Positions 42,858 to 51,503 of a stretch of DNA of 64,000 nt are shown here, one piece after another. The stretch lies in the NCBI GenBank assembly GCA_003150235.1, contig QAMW01000006.1:1-64000 (forward strand), read 5' to 3'. The notes below the pieces were generated by a model. That model ran no database searches. It was not told the origin of the DNA and was given only the letters and a program-made list of their open reading frames with translations. The position numbers were made by a program, and so were the translations under genes. The DNA comes from Bacteroidales bacterium (lineage in GTDB: Bacteria; Bacteroidota; Bacteroidia; Bacteroidales; Muribaculaceae). Position 1 is the stretch's first letter; the number at the start of each line of letters is the position of its first letter.

Positions 42858-44075
42858 ATGAATTTCCGACCGACCATATTATCATTGCTTGCATGCACCG
42901 CCATGATTGCCGGTGCTGAATCACGAACCGTCAATGTCACAGTGACAAACGCCCTCTCTACCGACCGCAAGGCTCATCCGGTAATAGTAGATCTTGCCCG
43001 ACATGCACCGGGCATGAACGTGAGCCGCGCTGTCGCAACAATCAACGGCAAGGAGATACCCTCACAGATTGACGACCTCGACCATGACGGCATTCCCGAT
43101 GAGCTGGTAATGGTAATCGACCTCCCGGCGAAGAAGAAAACGCCGATAACCGTTACCCTCGACACGGAAGGCACACAAGCGCAATATGAGCCGATGACCA
43201 ACGCCTATATAAAACTGCGCGACGAGAAAAAAACTCATGTAAAAGTAAATTCGATCTCCTTCCCGGGTGATGTAAACACAAAAACCACCTACAACTCGAT
43301 TTACGGTCATGGAGCCGTAATGGAGGGCATCCACAATGCACTGCGCATCTATATGGACAACCGTCAGAGCATCGACCTCTACGGCAAGTCGACTCCGCGT
43401 CTCGAACTTGAAGTGACGGGATTCTACACTACTCCCGAACAGCTTGCCGAAGGATACGGCAGAGATATACTTTGGGCGGGGAAATCGGTTGCCGCAGGTT
43501 CATTCCGGGGATATCAGGACGGCAATCCCTGCACAATCGACACCGTGGCGTCACGCGGACAGGAAATCATAGTCAGCGGGCCGCTCCGCTCAATCGTCGA
43601 GGTCACCGACCGCGACTGGACCTATAACGGCAAGCGCCATCAGATGAAACAGCGCTATACGATCTATGCCGGTCGCCATGACTTTGATGTAGAAGTGACC
43701 GTCAGCAATGTCGGTGACGGCGACAAATTCTGTACCGGAATCCAGAAACTCGAAACTGACAATCAGGGATTCATGTCACCGGACGGACTTGCGGGAAGCT
43801 ACGGAAGCAACATTCCCGATAAAAAAGCGCCCGAGCTTCCCGAGACGCTCGGACTCGGACTGCACGTCAATCCGGCAAACAACGGCGGTATGGTCGAGGA
43901 TGAGTACAATTATCTTGCCATGCTGACACCCGATGCCGACGGCAAAATACGCTATTCGGTCAATATCGGAGCGGAAAGAGAAGCCGATGGTTTCAAAAAT
44001 GCAGAAAAGTGGTTTGAAAATCTCCATAAATGGCATAAAGAATTATCGACACCCTGTAAAACAGAAATAAAATAA
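42858..44075 (+). CDS. DUF4861-family exported protein
   Basis: A 405-residue protein with signal peptide ending A-G-A-E-S and the DUF4861 pattern: N-V-T-V-T-N near the start, D-D-L-D-H-D-G-I-P-D-E-L, Y-G-R-D-I-L-W-A-G-K and the distal R-H-D-F-D-V-E. DUF4861 genes are repeatedly found in pectin and other uronate-glycan loci of Bacteroidetes; activity has not been assigned to my knowledge. Placed between an esterase-like gene and kduD, it is likely periplasmic and acts on an oligouronide or its side groups. Confidence 0.8.
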   Translation: MNFRPTILSLLACTAMIAGAESRTVNVTVTNALSTDRKAHPVIVDLARHAPGMNVSRAVATINGKEIPSQIDDLDHDGIPDELVMVIDLPAKKKTPITVTLDTEGTQAQYEPMTNAYIKLRDEKKTHVKVNSISFPGDVNTKTTYNSIYGHGAVMEGIHNALRIYMDNRQSIDLYGKSTPRLELEVTGFYTTPEQLAEGYGRDILWAGKSVAAGSFRGYQDGNPCTIDTVASRGQEIIVSGPLRSIVEVTDRDWTYNGKRHQMKQRYTIYAGRHDFDVEVTVSNVGDGDKFCTGIQKLETDNQGFMSPDGLAGSYGSNIPDKKAPELPETLGLGLHVNPANNGGMVEDEYNYLAMLTPDADGKIRYSVNIGAEREADGFKNAEKWFENLHKWHKELSTPCKTEIK

Positions 44076-44115
44076 CCCGTTAATCCAAAAATCATCATAA
44101 AATAAATCAATCGCA

Positions 44116-44910
44116 ATGGTAAATTTCTCATTAGAAGGAAAAGTGGCACTCGTAACCGGTGCCGCTTATGGAATAGGTCTCGCCATCGCCCGTGCATACG
44201 CGGAGGCAGGTGCAAAAATAGTGTTCAACTGTTCGCGTCAAGAGACCGTTGACCGCGGCATGAAGGCATACAAGGAACTTGGTATCGATGCAAAAGGCTA
44301 TCTCTGCGACGTCACCGATGAAGAAGCAGTAAAGGCAATGATAGCTGACATTGAAAAGACTGTAGGCACAATCGATATCCTTGTCAACAACGCCGGTATC
44401 ATCAAGCGCATACCGATGGAGCAGATGGCGGTTGAGGATTTCCGTCGCGTGATTGACGTTGACCTCGTGGCTCCCTATATCTGCGCGAAAGCCGTGATTC
44501 CGGGCATGATCAAGAAAGGTCACGGAAAAATTATCAACATCTGCTCGATGATGAGCGAACTCGGTCGCGAAACAGTATCGGCATACGCCGCAGCAAAGGG
44601 CGGACTCAAGATGCTCACCCGCAATATATGCTCTGAATATGGCGAATACAATATCCAGTGTAACGGTATCGGTCCGGGTTACATCGCCACAGAACAGACT
44701 GCCCCGCTCCGTGAACTGCAACCCGACGGAAGCCGTCATCCGTTCGACCAGTTCATCATCTCCAAGACTCCCGCCGCGCGTTGGGGTACACCTGAAGACC
44801 TCATGGGTCCCGCCGTGTTCCTCGCATCTGACGCTTCCGACTTTGTCAACGGACATGTATTATATGTTGACGGCGGTATTCTCGCTTACATCGGAAAACA
44901 GCCTAAATAA
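44116..44910 (+). CDS. kduD: KduD-like 2-dehydro-3-deoxy-D-gluconate 5-dehydrogenase
   Basis: A 264-residue SDR that interconverts 2,5-diketo-3-deoxygluconate (DKII) and 2-keto-3-deoxygluconate (KDG) with NAD(P)H. The cofactor motif T-G-A-A-Y-G-I-G, the N-N-A-G-I motif and the catalytic Tyr157/Lys161 in Y-A-A-A-K are present. By sequence alone it could be annotated gluconate 5-dehydrogenase. Neighbouring kduI, kdgK and eda make the KDG route more likely. Its stop shares one base with the next start (TAATG). Confidence 0.87.
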   Translation: MVNFSLEGKVALVTGAAYGIGLAIARAYAEAGAKIVFNCSRQETVDRGMKAYKELGIDAKGYLCDVTDEEAVKAMIADIEKTVGTIDILVNNAGIIKRIPMEQMAVEDFRRVIDVDLVAPYICAKAVIPGMIKKGHGKIINICSMMSELGRETVSAYAAAKGGLKMLTRNICSEYGEYNIQCNGIGPGYIATEQTAPLRELQPDGSRHPFDQFIISKTPAARWGTPEDLMGPAVFLASDASDFVNGHVLYVDGGILAYIGKQPK

Positions 44911-46307
44911 TGGAACAGGTATTTTCCTATATCATAGGTCTGGGCGCGGCGGTGATGATGCCTATCATCTTCACCGTGCTCGGACTCTGTATCGGCATCA
45001 AGTTCGGCAAGGCACTCAACTGCGGTCTGAAGGTAGGTGTCGGCTTCGTGGGACTGTCGGTAATCACGGCGCTTCTCACCTCATCGCTCGGCCCCGCACT
45101 CAACAGTGTCGTCGACATTTACCATCTACAGCTGAAGGTGTTCGACATGGGATGGCCCGCTGCTGCCGCCGTGGCATATAACACCGCGGTAGGTGCATTC
45201 ATTATCCCCGTGTGTCTCGGTGTCAACATCGTGCTACTCCTTCTCAAAGGCACACGCACAGTCAACATCGACCTTTGGAATTACTGGCATTTCGCCTTTA
45301 TCGGCGCGGTGGTGTACTTTGCCAGCGGCTCGCTCCTCTGGGGCTTCTTCGCCGCCATCATCTGCTACATCATCACTCTTGTCATCGCCGACATGACAGC
45401 CGACAAATTCCAGACCTTCTACAAGGATATGGAAGGCATATCTATTCCGCAGCCTTTCTGCGCCGGTTTCGCTCCTTTCGCATGGTTTATCAACAAGATT
45501 CTCGACAAGATTCCCGGTATGGAACGCCTTGAGATAGATGCCGAGGGACTTAAAAAGAAATTCGGTCTGCTGGGCGAACCATTGTTTCTGGGAGTGGTCG
45601 TGGGTATTGGCATCGGCTGCCTCACCTGCACCTCGGGCGAGCAGCTTGTCGACAAGATACCCTACATACTCGGTCTCGGCATCAAGATGGGTGCGGTCAT
45701 GGAACTCATCCCGCGTGTCACCGTACTCTTTATAGAAGGCTTGAAACCTATATCCGATGCCACCCGCGAGCTTATTGCCCGCAAATTCCAGGGAGCTGAG
45801 GGTCTGTCGATAGGCATGAGTCCCGCTCTTGTAATCGGACATCCCACCACGCTTGTGGTATCGCTTCTGCTCATTCCGGTGACTCTCTTCCTTGCCGTGG
45901 TGCTTCCCGGAAACGAGTTCCTGCCGCTTGCCTCTCTTGCCGGCATGTTCTACGTGTTCCCTCTCGTGTTACCTTACACCAAAGGTAATGTAGTGAAGAC
46001 ATTCATCGTAGGACTCGTGGTAATAGTGCTTGCTCTGTTTATGGTGACCAACCTTGCCCCCGAGTTTACCAAAGCCGCCCAGGATGTGTATGCCAACACC
46101 GGCGATGCCGCCGTGGCAATACCGCAGGGCTTCGAGGGGGGTAGCCTTGACTTCGCCGGCTCACCGCTTGCATGGCTGATATTCCAGTGCAGTTATAACC
46201 TTAAGTACATAGGAGCCGGAGTGCTGGGTGTCGCCACGATAGCACTTGTCGTATGGAACCGCATTAAGATTATCAACGACCAAAGAGCCGCTGAAAATCT
46301 GAAATAA
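44910..46307 (+). CDS. Orphan galactitol-type PTS IIC permease
   Basis: A 465-residue inner-membrane protein with roughly 10-12 hydrophobic segments. It resembles EIIC of the galactitol (Gat) PTS family: K-F-G-K-A-L-N-C-G-L-K-V-G-V-G-F-V-G near residue 33, F-D-M-G-W-P-A-A-A-A and G-H-P-T-T. Normal PTS uptake needs EIIA, EIIB, HPr and EI, none of which is in this window, and Bacteroidota generally lack a sugar PTS. I therefore infer that it carries an uronate-derived sugar without phosphorylation, perhaps ion-coupled. It is coupled to kduD by a one-base overlap and followed by kduI. Confidence 0.85.
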   Translation: MEQVFSYIIGLGAAVMMPIIFTVLGLCIGIKFGKALNCGLKVGVGFVGLSVITALLTSSLGPALNSVVDIYHLQLKVFDMGWPAAAAVAYNTAVGAFIIPVCLGVNIVLLLLKGTRTVNIDLWNYWHFAFIGAVVYFASGSLLWGFFAAIICYIITLVIADMTADKFQTFYKDMEGISIPQPFCAGFAPFAWFINKILDKIPGMERLEIDAEGLKKKFGLLGEPLFLGVVVGIGIGCLTCTSGEQLVDKIPYILGLGIKMGAVMELIPRVTVLFIEGLKPISDATRELIARKFQGAEGLSIGMSPALVIGHPTTLVVSLLLIPVTLFLAVVLPGNEFLPLASLAGMFYVFPLVLPYTKGNVVKTFIVGLVVIVLALFMVTNLAPEFTKAAQDVYANTGDAAVAIPQGFEGGSLDFAGSPLAWLIFQCSYNLKYIGAGVLGVATIALVVWNRIKIINDQRAAENLK

Positions 46308-46362
46308 CAAATAATCACCCTGATTTGAATAAAAATGGCATATCAGTAAGGAATAAACGCCG

Positions 46363-46370
46363 TAACTTTG
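46363..46370 (+). promoter_or_regulatory. -7 element ahead of kduI
   Basis: TAACTTTG, an exact -7 match, lies 20 bases before the ATG at 46391 with no -33 box at standard distance. It also argues that the longer reading frame from 46325 is not translated. Confidence 0.5.
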
Positions 46371-46390
46371 CCATAACAAAAACTTTAACA

Positions 46391-47314
46391 ATGAAAAAAA
46401 TAATATTATCACTCTCAATCGCAATGGCAACACTTGCTATGTCGGCACAAAAGCCCGAATATTCAATACAACGCGCATGTCATCCCGAAGACGTGAAACA
46501 CTACGATACCGAACAGCTTCGCTCACGCTTCGCAATGCCCAAGGTGATGGAAGCCGACAAGGTGCTTCTCACATATTCCATGTATGACCGCCTCGTGTTT
46601 GGCGGCGCGATGCCCGTGACCAAGGAAATCGTGCTTGAAACCATCGACCCGCTGAAATCGGAATATTTCCTTGAGCGCCGCGAGCTTGGCGTGATAAACA
46701 TAGGCGGCGACGGCATCGTGACTGTTGACGGCAAGGAATACGAGCTGCACTTCAAGGATGCTCTTTATGTAGGAAGGGGCAATAAAAACGTGACTTTCCG
46801 CAGCAAGGACGCTGCAAATCCCGCGAAGTTCTACCTCAACTCCACTACCGCCCACAAGGCATACAAGACACAGCTTGTCACCATCGACGGCAGAAAAGGT
46901 TCGCTTAAAGCCAACTCCTTCGCAGCCGGAAAGATGGAGGAGAGCAACGACCGTGTAATCAACCAGCTCATTGTCAACAACGTGCTTGAAGAAGGTCCCT
47001 GTCAGCTCCAGATGGGTCTTACCGAGCTGAAGCCGGGAAGCGTATGGAACACAATGCCGGCACACACCCATGACCGCCGCGTGGAGGCTTACTTCTACTT
47101 CAACGTGCCGGAAGGCAACGCTATATGTCACATCATGGGCGAACCTCAGGAAAACCGCATGATATGGCTTCACAACGAGCAGGCAATCATGTCGCCCGAA
47201 TGGTCGATACACGCCGCTGCAGGAACATCCAACTACATGTTTATCTGGGGTATGGGAGGCGAAAACCTCGACTACAGCGACATGGACAAGATTTCCTATC
47301 TTGAAATGAAGTAA
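46391..47314 (+). CDS. kduI: Exported KduI: 5-keto-4-deoxyuronate isomerase
   Basis: A 307-residue isomerase converting 5-keto-4-deoxyuronate (DKI) to 2,5-diketo-3-deoxygluconate. Family features are Y-S-I-Q-R-A-C-H-P-E-D at the mature start, and the metal site residues in P-A-H-T-H-D-R-R-V-E (two His and Glu) with a later His in S-I-H-A-A. The unusual point is a signal peptide (M-K-K-I-I-L-S-L-S-I ... M-S-A-Q) before the conserved opening; textbook KduI is cytoplasmic and about 280 residues. The start at 46391 is the only one that makes the peptide intact. It would act in the periplasm before uptake by the adjacent permease. Confidence 0.88.
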   Translation: MKKIILSLSIAMATLAMSAQKPEYSIQRACHPEDVKHYDTEQLRSRFAMPKVMEADKVLLTYSMYDRLVFGGAMPVTKEIVLETIDPLKSEYFLERRELGVINIGGDGIVTVDGKEYELHFKDALYVGRGNKNVTFRSKDAANPAKFYLNSTTAHKAYKTQLVTIDGRKGSLKANSFAAGKMEESNDRVINQLIVNNVLEEGPCQLQMGLTELKPGSVWNTMPAHTHDRRVEAYFYFNVPEGNAICHIMGEPQENRMIWLHNEQAIMSPEWSIHAAAGTSNYMFIWGMGGENLDYSDMDKISYLEMK

Positions 47315-47317
47315 ACG

Positions 47318-48076
47318 ATGAACGAAATCCGCGAAATAGTACATTACTCGGAATACACGGCAGAATTGCGCATATACGCCCCCTCTGTCGCAAAATCGTG
47401 TCGTCCCGGTCATTTCGTAATCGTAAGATTCGCGGAAGACGGCGCACGTATTCCGTTCACAATCGTGGATTCCGATGAGGGAAAAGGTACGATAAACATC
47501 ATAATCCATAAAGCCGCAGGACTGAGCGAGGCACTTGCCTCGCTTAAACCCGGCGACTCGCTGCCCAATCTTCTCGGACCGCTTGGTCAGGCTATCGAGA
47601 TAAAGAATTACGGCACAGTCGTGTGTTGCGGCGACGGCGCGGGCTTTGTGCCTCTGCTTCCGGTGGTAAGAGCCTTGAAGAAAGCGGGTTGTCACGTCAT
47701 CTCGGTATTCTCCGAGCAATCGTCACAGACCGCATGTCTGCAAGGGAAGGTGAGCGAATACAGCGAGGTAATCGATGTGCGCGACCGCAATCCGATGGAA
47801 GTCATCGGCGAGATTATCGACAGCCGCAAAATCGACAAGATGTTTATCTCCGGCCCCACCACATTGTTGAAAGACATTTCCGGACTGACTCTCACACATT
47901 CGATTCCGACTGTGTGCATCCTTAACATGATTATGGTTGACGGCGTAGGGTTATGCGGCATCTGCAGGGTCATGGTCGACGGAGAGCGGAAGCTCACGTG
48001 TATAGACGGACCTTCGTTTGACGCCCACAAGGTAGACTTCGACCAGCTTCTTAACCGCCAACGACTATACGTATAA
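47318..48076 (+). CDS. Nfn/Sud-like small flavoprotein subunit (NfnA type)
   Basis: A 252-residue FAD/NAD(P)-binding protein of the dihydroorotate-dehydrogenase electron-transfer/SudB/NfnA family. FAD contacts are suggested by R-P-G-H-F-V-I and R-I-P-F-T-I. A C-terminal iron-sulfur motif has Asp208, Cys213, Cys216 and Cys228, like the Asp+3Cys [2Fe-2S] site reported for NfnA. It is 3 bases after kduI and 8 before its partner gene. As NfnAB it would interchange NADH, NADPH and ferredoxin electrons. That suits the KduD step and fermentation, but this is inference. Confidence 0.8.
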   Translation: MNEIREIVHYSEYTAELRIYAPSVAKSCRPGHFVIVRFAEDGARIPFTIVDSDEGKGTINIIIHKAAGLSEALASLKPGDSLPNLLGPLGQAIEIKNYGTVVCCGDGAGFVPLLPVVRALKKAGCHVISVFSEQSSQTACLQGKVSEYSEVIDVRDRNPMEVIGEIIDSRKIDKMFISGPTTLLKDISGLTLTHSIPTVCILNMIMVDGVGLCGICRVMVDGERKLTCIDGPSFDAHKVDFDQLLNRQRLYV

Positions 48077-48084
48077 TTACTGAC

Positions 48085-49590
48085 ATGGCAGAAAGCATCA
48101 CCAACCGTAACGACGCATGGCGCGAAGAACTCCGCAGCCGCCATACGACCAAGCAGCGCACATCGCTTCCACGCGTGAAAATGCCGGAAGTTGACCCTAC
48201 ATACCGTGTCACCTGCGTTGACGAGGTAAACCAGGGGCTGAGTGTCGAGCAAGCCGTGCTTGAGTCACGCCGATGTCTTGACTGCCCTGACCCCGGATGT
48301 ATGAAAGGCTGCCCCGTAGCCAACAATATACCCGGCTTCATAAAAAATATCGAACGCCGCAATTTCGCGGAGGCATTGCGTGTCATCAACGAGACAAGCG
48401 TTCTTCCTGCAGTATGCGGAAGAGTATGTCCGCAGGAAAAACAGTGTGAGGCTTCATGCGTCTATAATAAGATGAAGAAGCAGCCCGTGGCAATCGGTCA
48501 TCTCGAACGCTTCGTAGCCGACTTCAGCCGCGAAAGCGACCGGCAGAAAGCCCTTGCAGGCGAAAACTCCGGCAACGACACAATACAGACCGCACCGCAG
48601 CCGCTTGCCATCAAAATCGCGGTAATCGGTTCAGGTCCCTCAGGACTCGCTTTTGCCGGAGACATGGCAAAACGTGGATACAAGGTGACTGTGTTTGAAG
48701 CGCTTCACACTTTCGGCGGGGTGCTGAAATACGGAATCCCGGAATTCTGTCTTCCCAATGAGATTGTCGATTACGAAATCGAGCGCCTTAAAGGTCTCGG
48801 AATAGAATTTGTAAAAGACTGTTTTGTCGGTAAGACATTCTCATATGAGGAATTGCAAGAGGCGGGATTCAAAGGCATATATATCGCTACCGGAGCGGGC
48901 AAACCGCGCTTCATGTGTGTACCCGGGGAGAATCTTCCCGGTGTGATGACAGCCAATGAATATCTTATACGCCTAAATCTGCTTGACTCGCAGGCATACG
49001 CTAAAAATCCGACATCTCTTGCAGGAAAACGTGTCGCCGTAATCGGTGGAGGAAACACGGCAATCGACGCTGTACGCTTCGCACTCCGCATGGGAGCGGA
49101 AAAGGCAATGATTGTCTACCGCCGGAGCGAGGCGGAGATGCCCGCGCGCTCCGAGGAGATACGTCATGCCCGCGAAGAGGGTGTCGAATTTGTAACGCTC
49201 AGTAACCCTGTCGAATATCTTGCCGATGAAAATGGATTTCTCAGCACTATGCGCCTGCAGAAGATGGAACTCGGCGAGCCCGACTCGACCGGTCGCCGTT
49301 CACCCGTGGCAATTCCCGGTGCCGTGGAAGAAGTGCGTGTTGACCTTGTCGTAGTGAGCGTCGGGTCACTCCCTAATCCTCCGACTACCCTGCCCGACCT
49401 GGAAATGACACGCCAGGGAGGTATCGTGGTCGACAACTCATCAATGAAATCGTCGGCACCGGCAATATATGCCGGCGGCGACATAGTAAGAGGTCCCGCG
49501 ACCGTCATCCTTGCGATGGGCGACGGCAGGCGCGCCGCCAAAGCGATGGCGGAAGCGTTTGAGCGTCGGCTTCAGTCTCTCCAACTGTAA
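48085..49590 (+). CDS. Nfn/Sud-like large flavoprotein subunit (NfnB type)
   Basis: A 501-residue relative of the small subunit of NADPH glutamate synthase. N-terminal cysteines fall in two groups (64, 67, 72, 76 and 111, 115, 121, 125) that bind two [4Fe-4S] clusters, one starting C-L-D-C-P-D-P. The FAD motif is G-S-G-P-S-G-L and the NADPH motif G-G-G-N-T-A-I-D. Automated pipelines often call it NADPH-dependent glutamate synthase. No glutamate synthase large subunit is nearby, and the adjacent NfnA-type gene makes the Nfn/Sud assignment better. kdgK follows after 42 bases. Confidence 0.82.
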   Translation: MAESITNRNDAWREELRSRHTTKQRTSLPRVKMPEVDPTYRVTCVDEVNQGLSVEQAVLESRRCLDCPDPGCMKGCPVANNIPGFIKNIERRNFAEALRVINETSVLPAVCGRVCPQEKQCEASCVYNKMKKQPVAIGHLERFVADFSRESDRQKALAGENSGNDTIQTAPQPLAIKIAVIGSGPSGLAFAGDMAKRGYKVTVFEALHTFGGVLKYGIPEFCLPNEIVDYEIERLKGLGIEFVKDCFVGKTFSYEELQEAGFKGIYIATGAGKPRFMCVPGENLPGVMTANEYLIRLNLLDSQAYAKNPTSLAGKRVAVIGGGNTAIDAVRFALRMGAEKAMIVYRRSEAEMPARSEEIRHAREEGVEFVTLSNPVEYLADENGFLSTMRLQKMELGEPDSTGRRSPVAIPGAVEEVRVDLVVVSVGSLPNPPTTLPDLEMTRQGGIVVDNSSMKSSAPAIYAGGDIVRGPATVILAMGDGRRAAKAMAEAFERRLQSLQL

Positions 49591-49632
49591 AATACTAATC
49601 CATATTGTTACACTTATAAATCAATTTATCAC

Positions 49633-50652
49633 ATGAAAATCATCACTTTAGGCGAGATTATGCTCCGCCTCTCACCGGCTGGCAACAACCGTTTTGTACA
49701 AGTTGACAATTTTAATGTTATCTGGGGTGGTGGCGAAGCAAACGTAGCTGTAAGCTGCGCCAACTACGGTCACGAGGCTTGCTTTGTAACCAAGCTTCCG
49801 AAGCATGAAATCGGACAGGCTGCACTCAATGCGCTTCGCCGTTATGGAGTGAACACCGAATATATCGCGCGCGGCGGTGACCGTGTAGGCATCTATTATT
49901 GCGAGACAGGAGCATCAATGCGTCCCTCAAAAGTAATCTATGACCGCGCCAACTCAGCAATCGCCGAGGCCGACCCGAGCGATTTCGACTTCGACGCTAT
50001 CATGGAGGGCGCCGACTGGTTCCACTGGAGCGGTATCACCCCCGCTATCAGCGACAAGGCTGCCGAGCTTACACGTCTTGCCTGCGAGGCTGCAAAGCGT
50101 CACGGCGTTACCGTATCCGTTGACCTCAACTTCCGCAAAAAACTCTGGACAAAAGAGAAAGCACAGTCTATCATGCGCCCGCTTATGAAATATGTAGACG
50201 TATGTATCGGCAACGAGGAAGATGCAGAACTTTGCCTCGGCTTCAAGCCCGATGCTGATGTAGAAGGCGGTAACACCGACGCAGAAGGCTACAAGGGCAT
50301 CTTTGCGGCAATGATGAAGGAATTTGGCTTTAAGTATGTAGTATCGACCCTCCGCGAGTCATTCTCAGCTACCCACAACGGATGGAAGGCAATGATTTAC
50401 AACGGCAAAGAGTTCTATCAGAGCAAGCGCTACGACATCAATCCGATTATCGACCGTGTAGGCGGTGGCGACTCATTCTCAGGCGGTCTTATCCACGGAC
50501 TACTCACCAAGCCTAACCAAGGCGAGGCACTTGAATTTGCTGTCGCAGCTTCAGCATTGAAGCACACTATCAACGGCGACTTCAACCTTGTTTCTGTCGA
50601 GGAGGTTGAATCACTCGCCGGCGGTAATGCCAACGGTCGCGTTCAGCGTTAA
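49633..50652 (+). CDS. kdgK: 2-keto-3-deoxygluconate kinase
   Basis: A 339-residue pfkB-family kinase that phosphorylates KDG to KDPG with ATP. It has the N-terminal G-G-G-E-A-N-V-A motif and the catalytic C-terminal G-G-G-D-S-F-S-G-G (Asp280). pfkB kinases vary in substrate, but the position directly upstream of eda and behind kduI/kduD makes KDG kinase the best call. It precedes eda by 30 bases. Confidence 0.9.
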   Translation: MKIITLGEIMLRLSPAGNNRFVQVDNFNVIWGGGEANVAVSCANYGHEACFVTKLPKHEIGQAALNALRRYGVNTEYIARGGDRVGIYYCETGASMRPSKVIYDRANSAIAEADPSDFDFDAIMEGADWFHWSGITPAISDKAAELTRLACEAAKRHGVTVSVDLNFRKKLWTKEKAQSIMRPLMKYVDVCIGNEEDAELCLGFKPDADVEGGNTDAEGYKGIFAAMMKEFGFKYVVSTLRESFSATHNGWKAMIYNGKEFYQSKRYDINPIIDRVGGGDSFSGGLIHGLLTKPNQGEALEFAVAASALKHTINGDFNLVSVEEVESLAGGNANGRVQR

Positions 50653-50682
50653 TCATCATAATGAAATTATAAACAGGAAAAC

Positions 50683-51351
50683 ATGGCAAAATTTGATAAG
50701 CAAGCTGTATTGGCTAAAATCGGCGAGACCGGTATGGTCCCCGTTTTCTACCACTCCGACGTTGAAGTTGCCAAGCAGGTTGTAAAGGCATGCTACGACG
50801 GCGGTGTACGCGCATTTGAGTTCACCAACCGTGGCGACTTCGCCCATGAGGTATTTGCCGAAGTGGTTAAGTTTGCAGCCAAGGAATGTCCCGAAATGGC
50901 TATGGGAGTAGGTTCTATCGTAGACCCCGCCACCGCAGCACTCTATCTCCAGCTCGGTGCCTGCTTCGTAGTAGGCCCGTTGTTCAATCCCGAGATAGCA
51001 AAGGTGTGCAACCGCCGTCTCGTACCGTACACCCCCGGTTGCGGTTCAATCTCTGAAGTCGGTGCCGCACAGGAAGTCGGCTGCGACCTCTGCAAGGTGT
51101 TCCCCGGCGATGTACTCGGCCCGAAATTCGTCAAGGGTCTCAAGGCACCGATGCCCTGGTCTAAGCTCATGGTTACCGGCGGCGTAGAGCCTACTCAGGA
51201 AAATATCACCGCCTGGATTAAGGCAGGTGTATATTGCGTAGGCATGGGCTCGAAGCTCTTCCCCGGCGACAAGGTGAAAGCCCAGGATTGGCAGTATGTA
51301 ACCGACAAGTGCCGTGAGGCTCTCGGCTACGTAAAAGCCGCCCGCCAGTAG
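50683..51351 (+). CDS. eda: KDPG aldolase (Entner-Doudoroff aldolase)
   Basis: A 222-residue class I aldolase that splits 2-keto-3-deoxy-6-phosphogluconate to pyruvate and glyceraldehyde-3-phosphate. The Schiff-base lysine is in C-D-L-C-K-V-F-P (Lys138); the phosphate-binding pattern G-G-V-E-P-T comes near residue 166. It is the last gene of the uronate run and is closed by a strong terminator. It may also act on 4-hydroxy-2-oxoglutarate like other family members. Confidence 0.95.
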   Translation: MAKFDKQAVLAKIGETGMVPVFYHSDVEVAKQVVKACYDGGVRAFEFTNRGDFAHEVFAEVVKFAAKECPEMAMGVGSIVDPATAALYLQLGACFVVGPLFNPEIAKVCNRRLVPYTPGCGSISEVGAAQEVGCDLCKVFPGDVLGPKFVKGLKAPMPWSKLMVTGGVEPTQENITAWIKAGVYCVGMGSKLFPGDKVKAQDWQYVTDKCREALGYVKAARQ

Positions 51352-51375
51352 TATTAATTACTAACAATCCACATA

Positions 51376-51410
51376 AAAGGGAAATGTCAGCAATGGCATT
51401 TCCCTTTTTT
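51376..51410 (+). terminator. Terminator of the uronate operon
   Basis: AAAGGGAAATG / CATTTCCCTTT stem and a TTTTTT tail, 25 bases after the eda stop. Confidence 0.92.
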
Positions 51411-51436
51411 AGGTCTTAAATGACTACTCAATGAAA

Positions 51437-51468
51437 AGAAAAAGGCGACGCCTCACAGCGTCGCCTTA
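51437..51468 (-). terminator. Terminator of the PL11 gene
   Basis: AAGGCGACGC / GCGTCGCCTT stem; on the minus strand it continues into TTTTTCTTTTC. It lies 36 bases from the end of the lyase gene and faces the uronate terminator. Confidence 0.9.
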
Positions 51469-51503
51469 AAATTATGATTGAAGGTAAGTTAGAAAATGAT
51501 TTC

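Noticed and set aside
46325..46390. Upstream in-frame start for KduI giving a longer N-terminus
   Set aside because: Places 22 charged residues before the signal peptide and would span the TAACTTTG promoter element; the ATG at 46391 is better.
46523..47719. 398-codon minus-strand ORF
   Set aside because: Antisense to kduI and the Nfn small subunit gene; no recognisable domain and no promoter in its orientation.
48085..49590. Call as glutamate synthase small subunit
   Set aside because: No large subunit gene nearby and a coupled NfnA-type gene directly upstream make the Nfn/Sud pair more likely.
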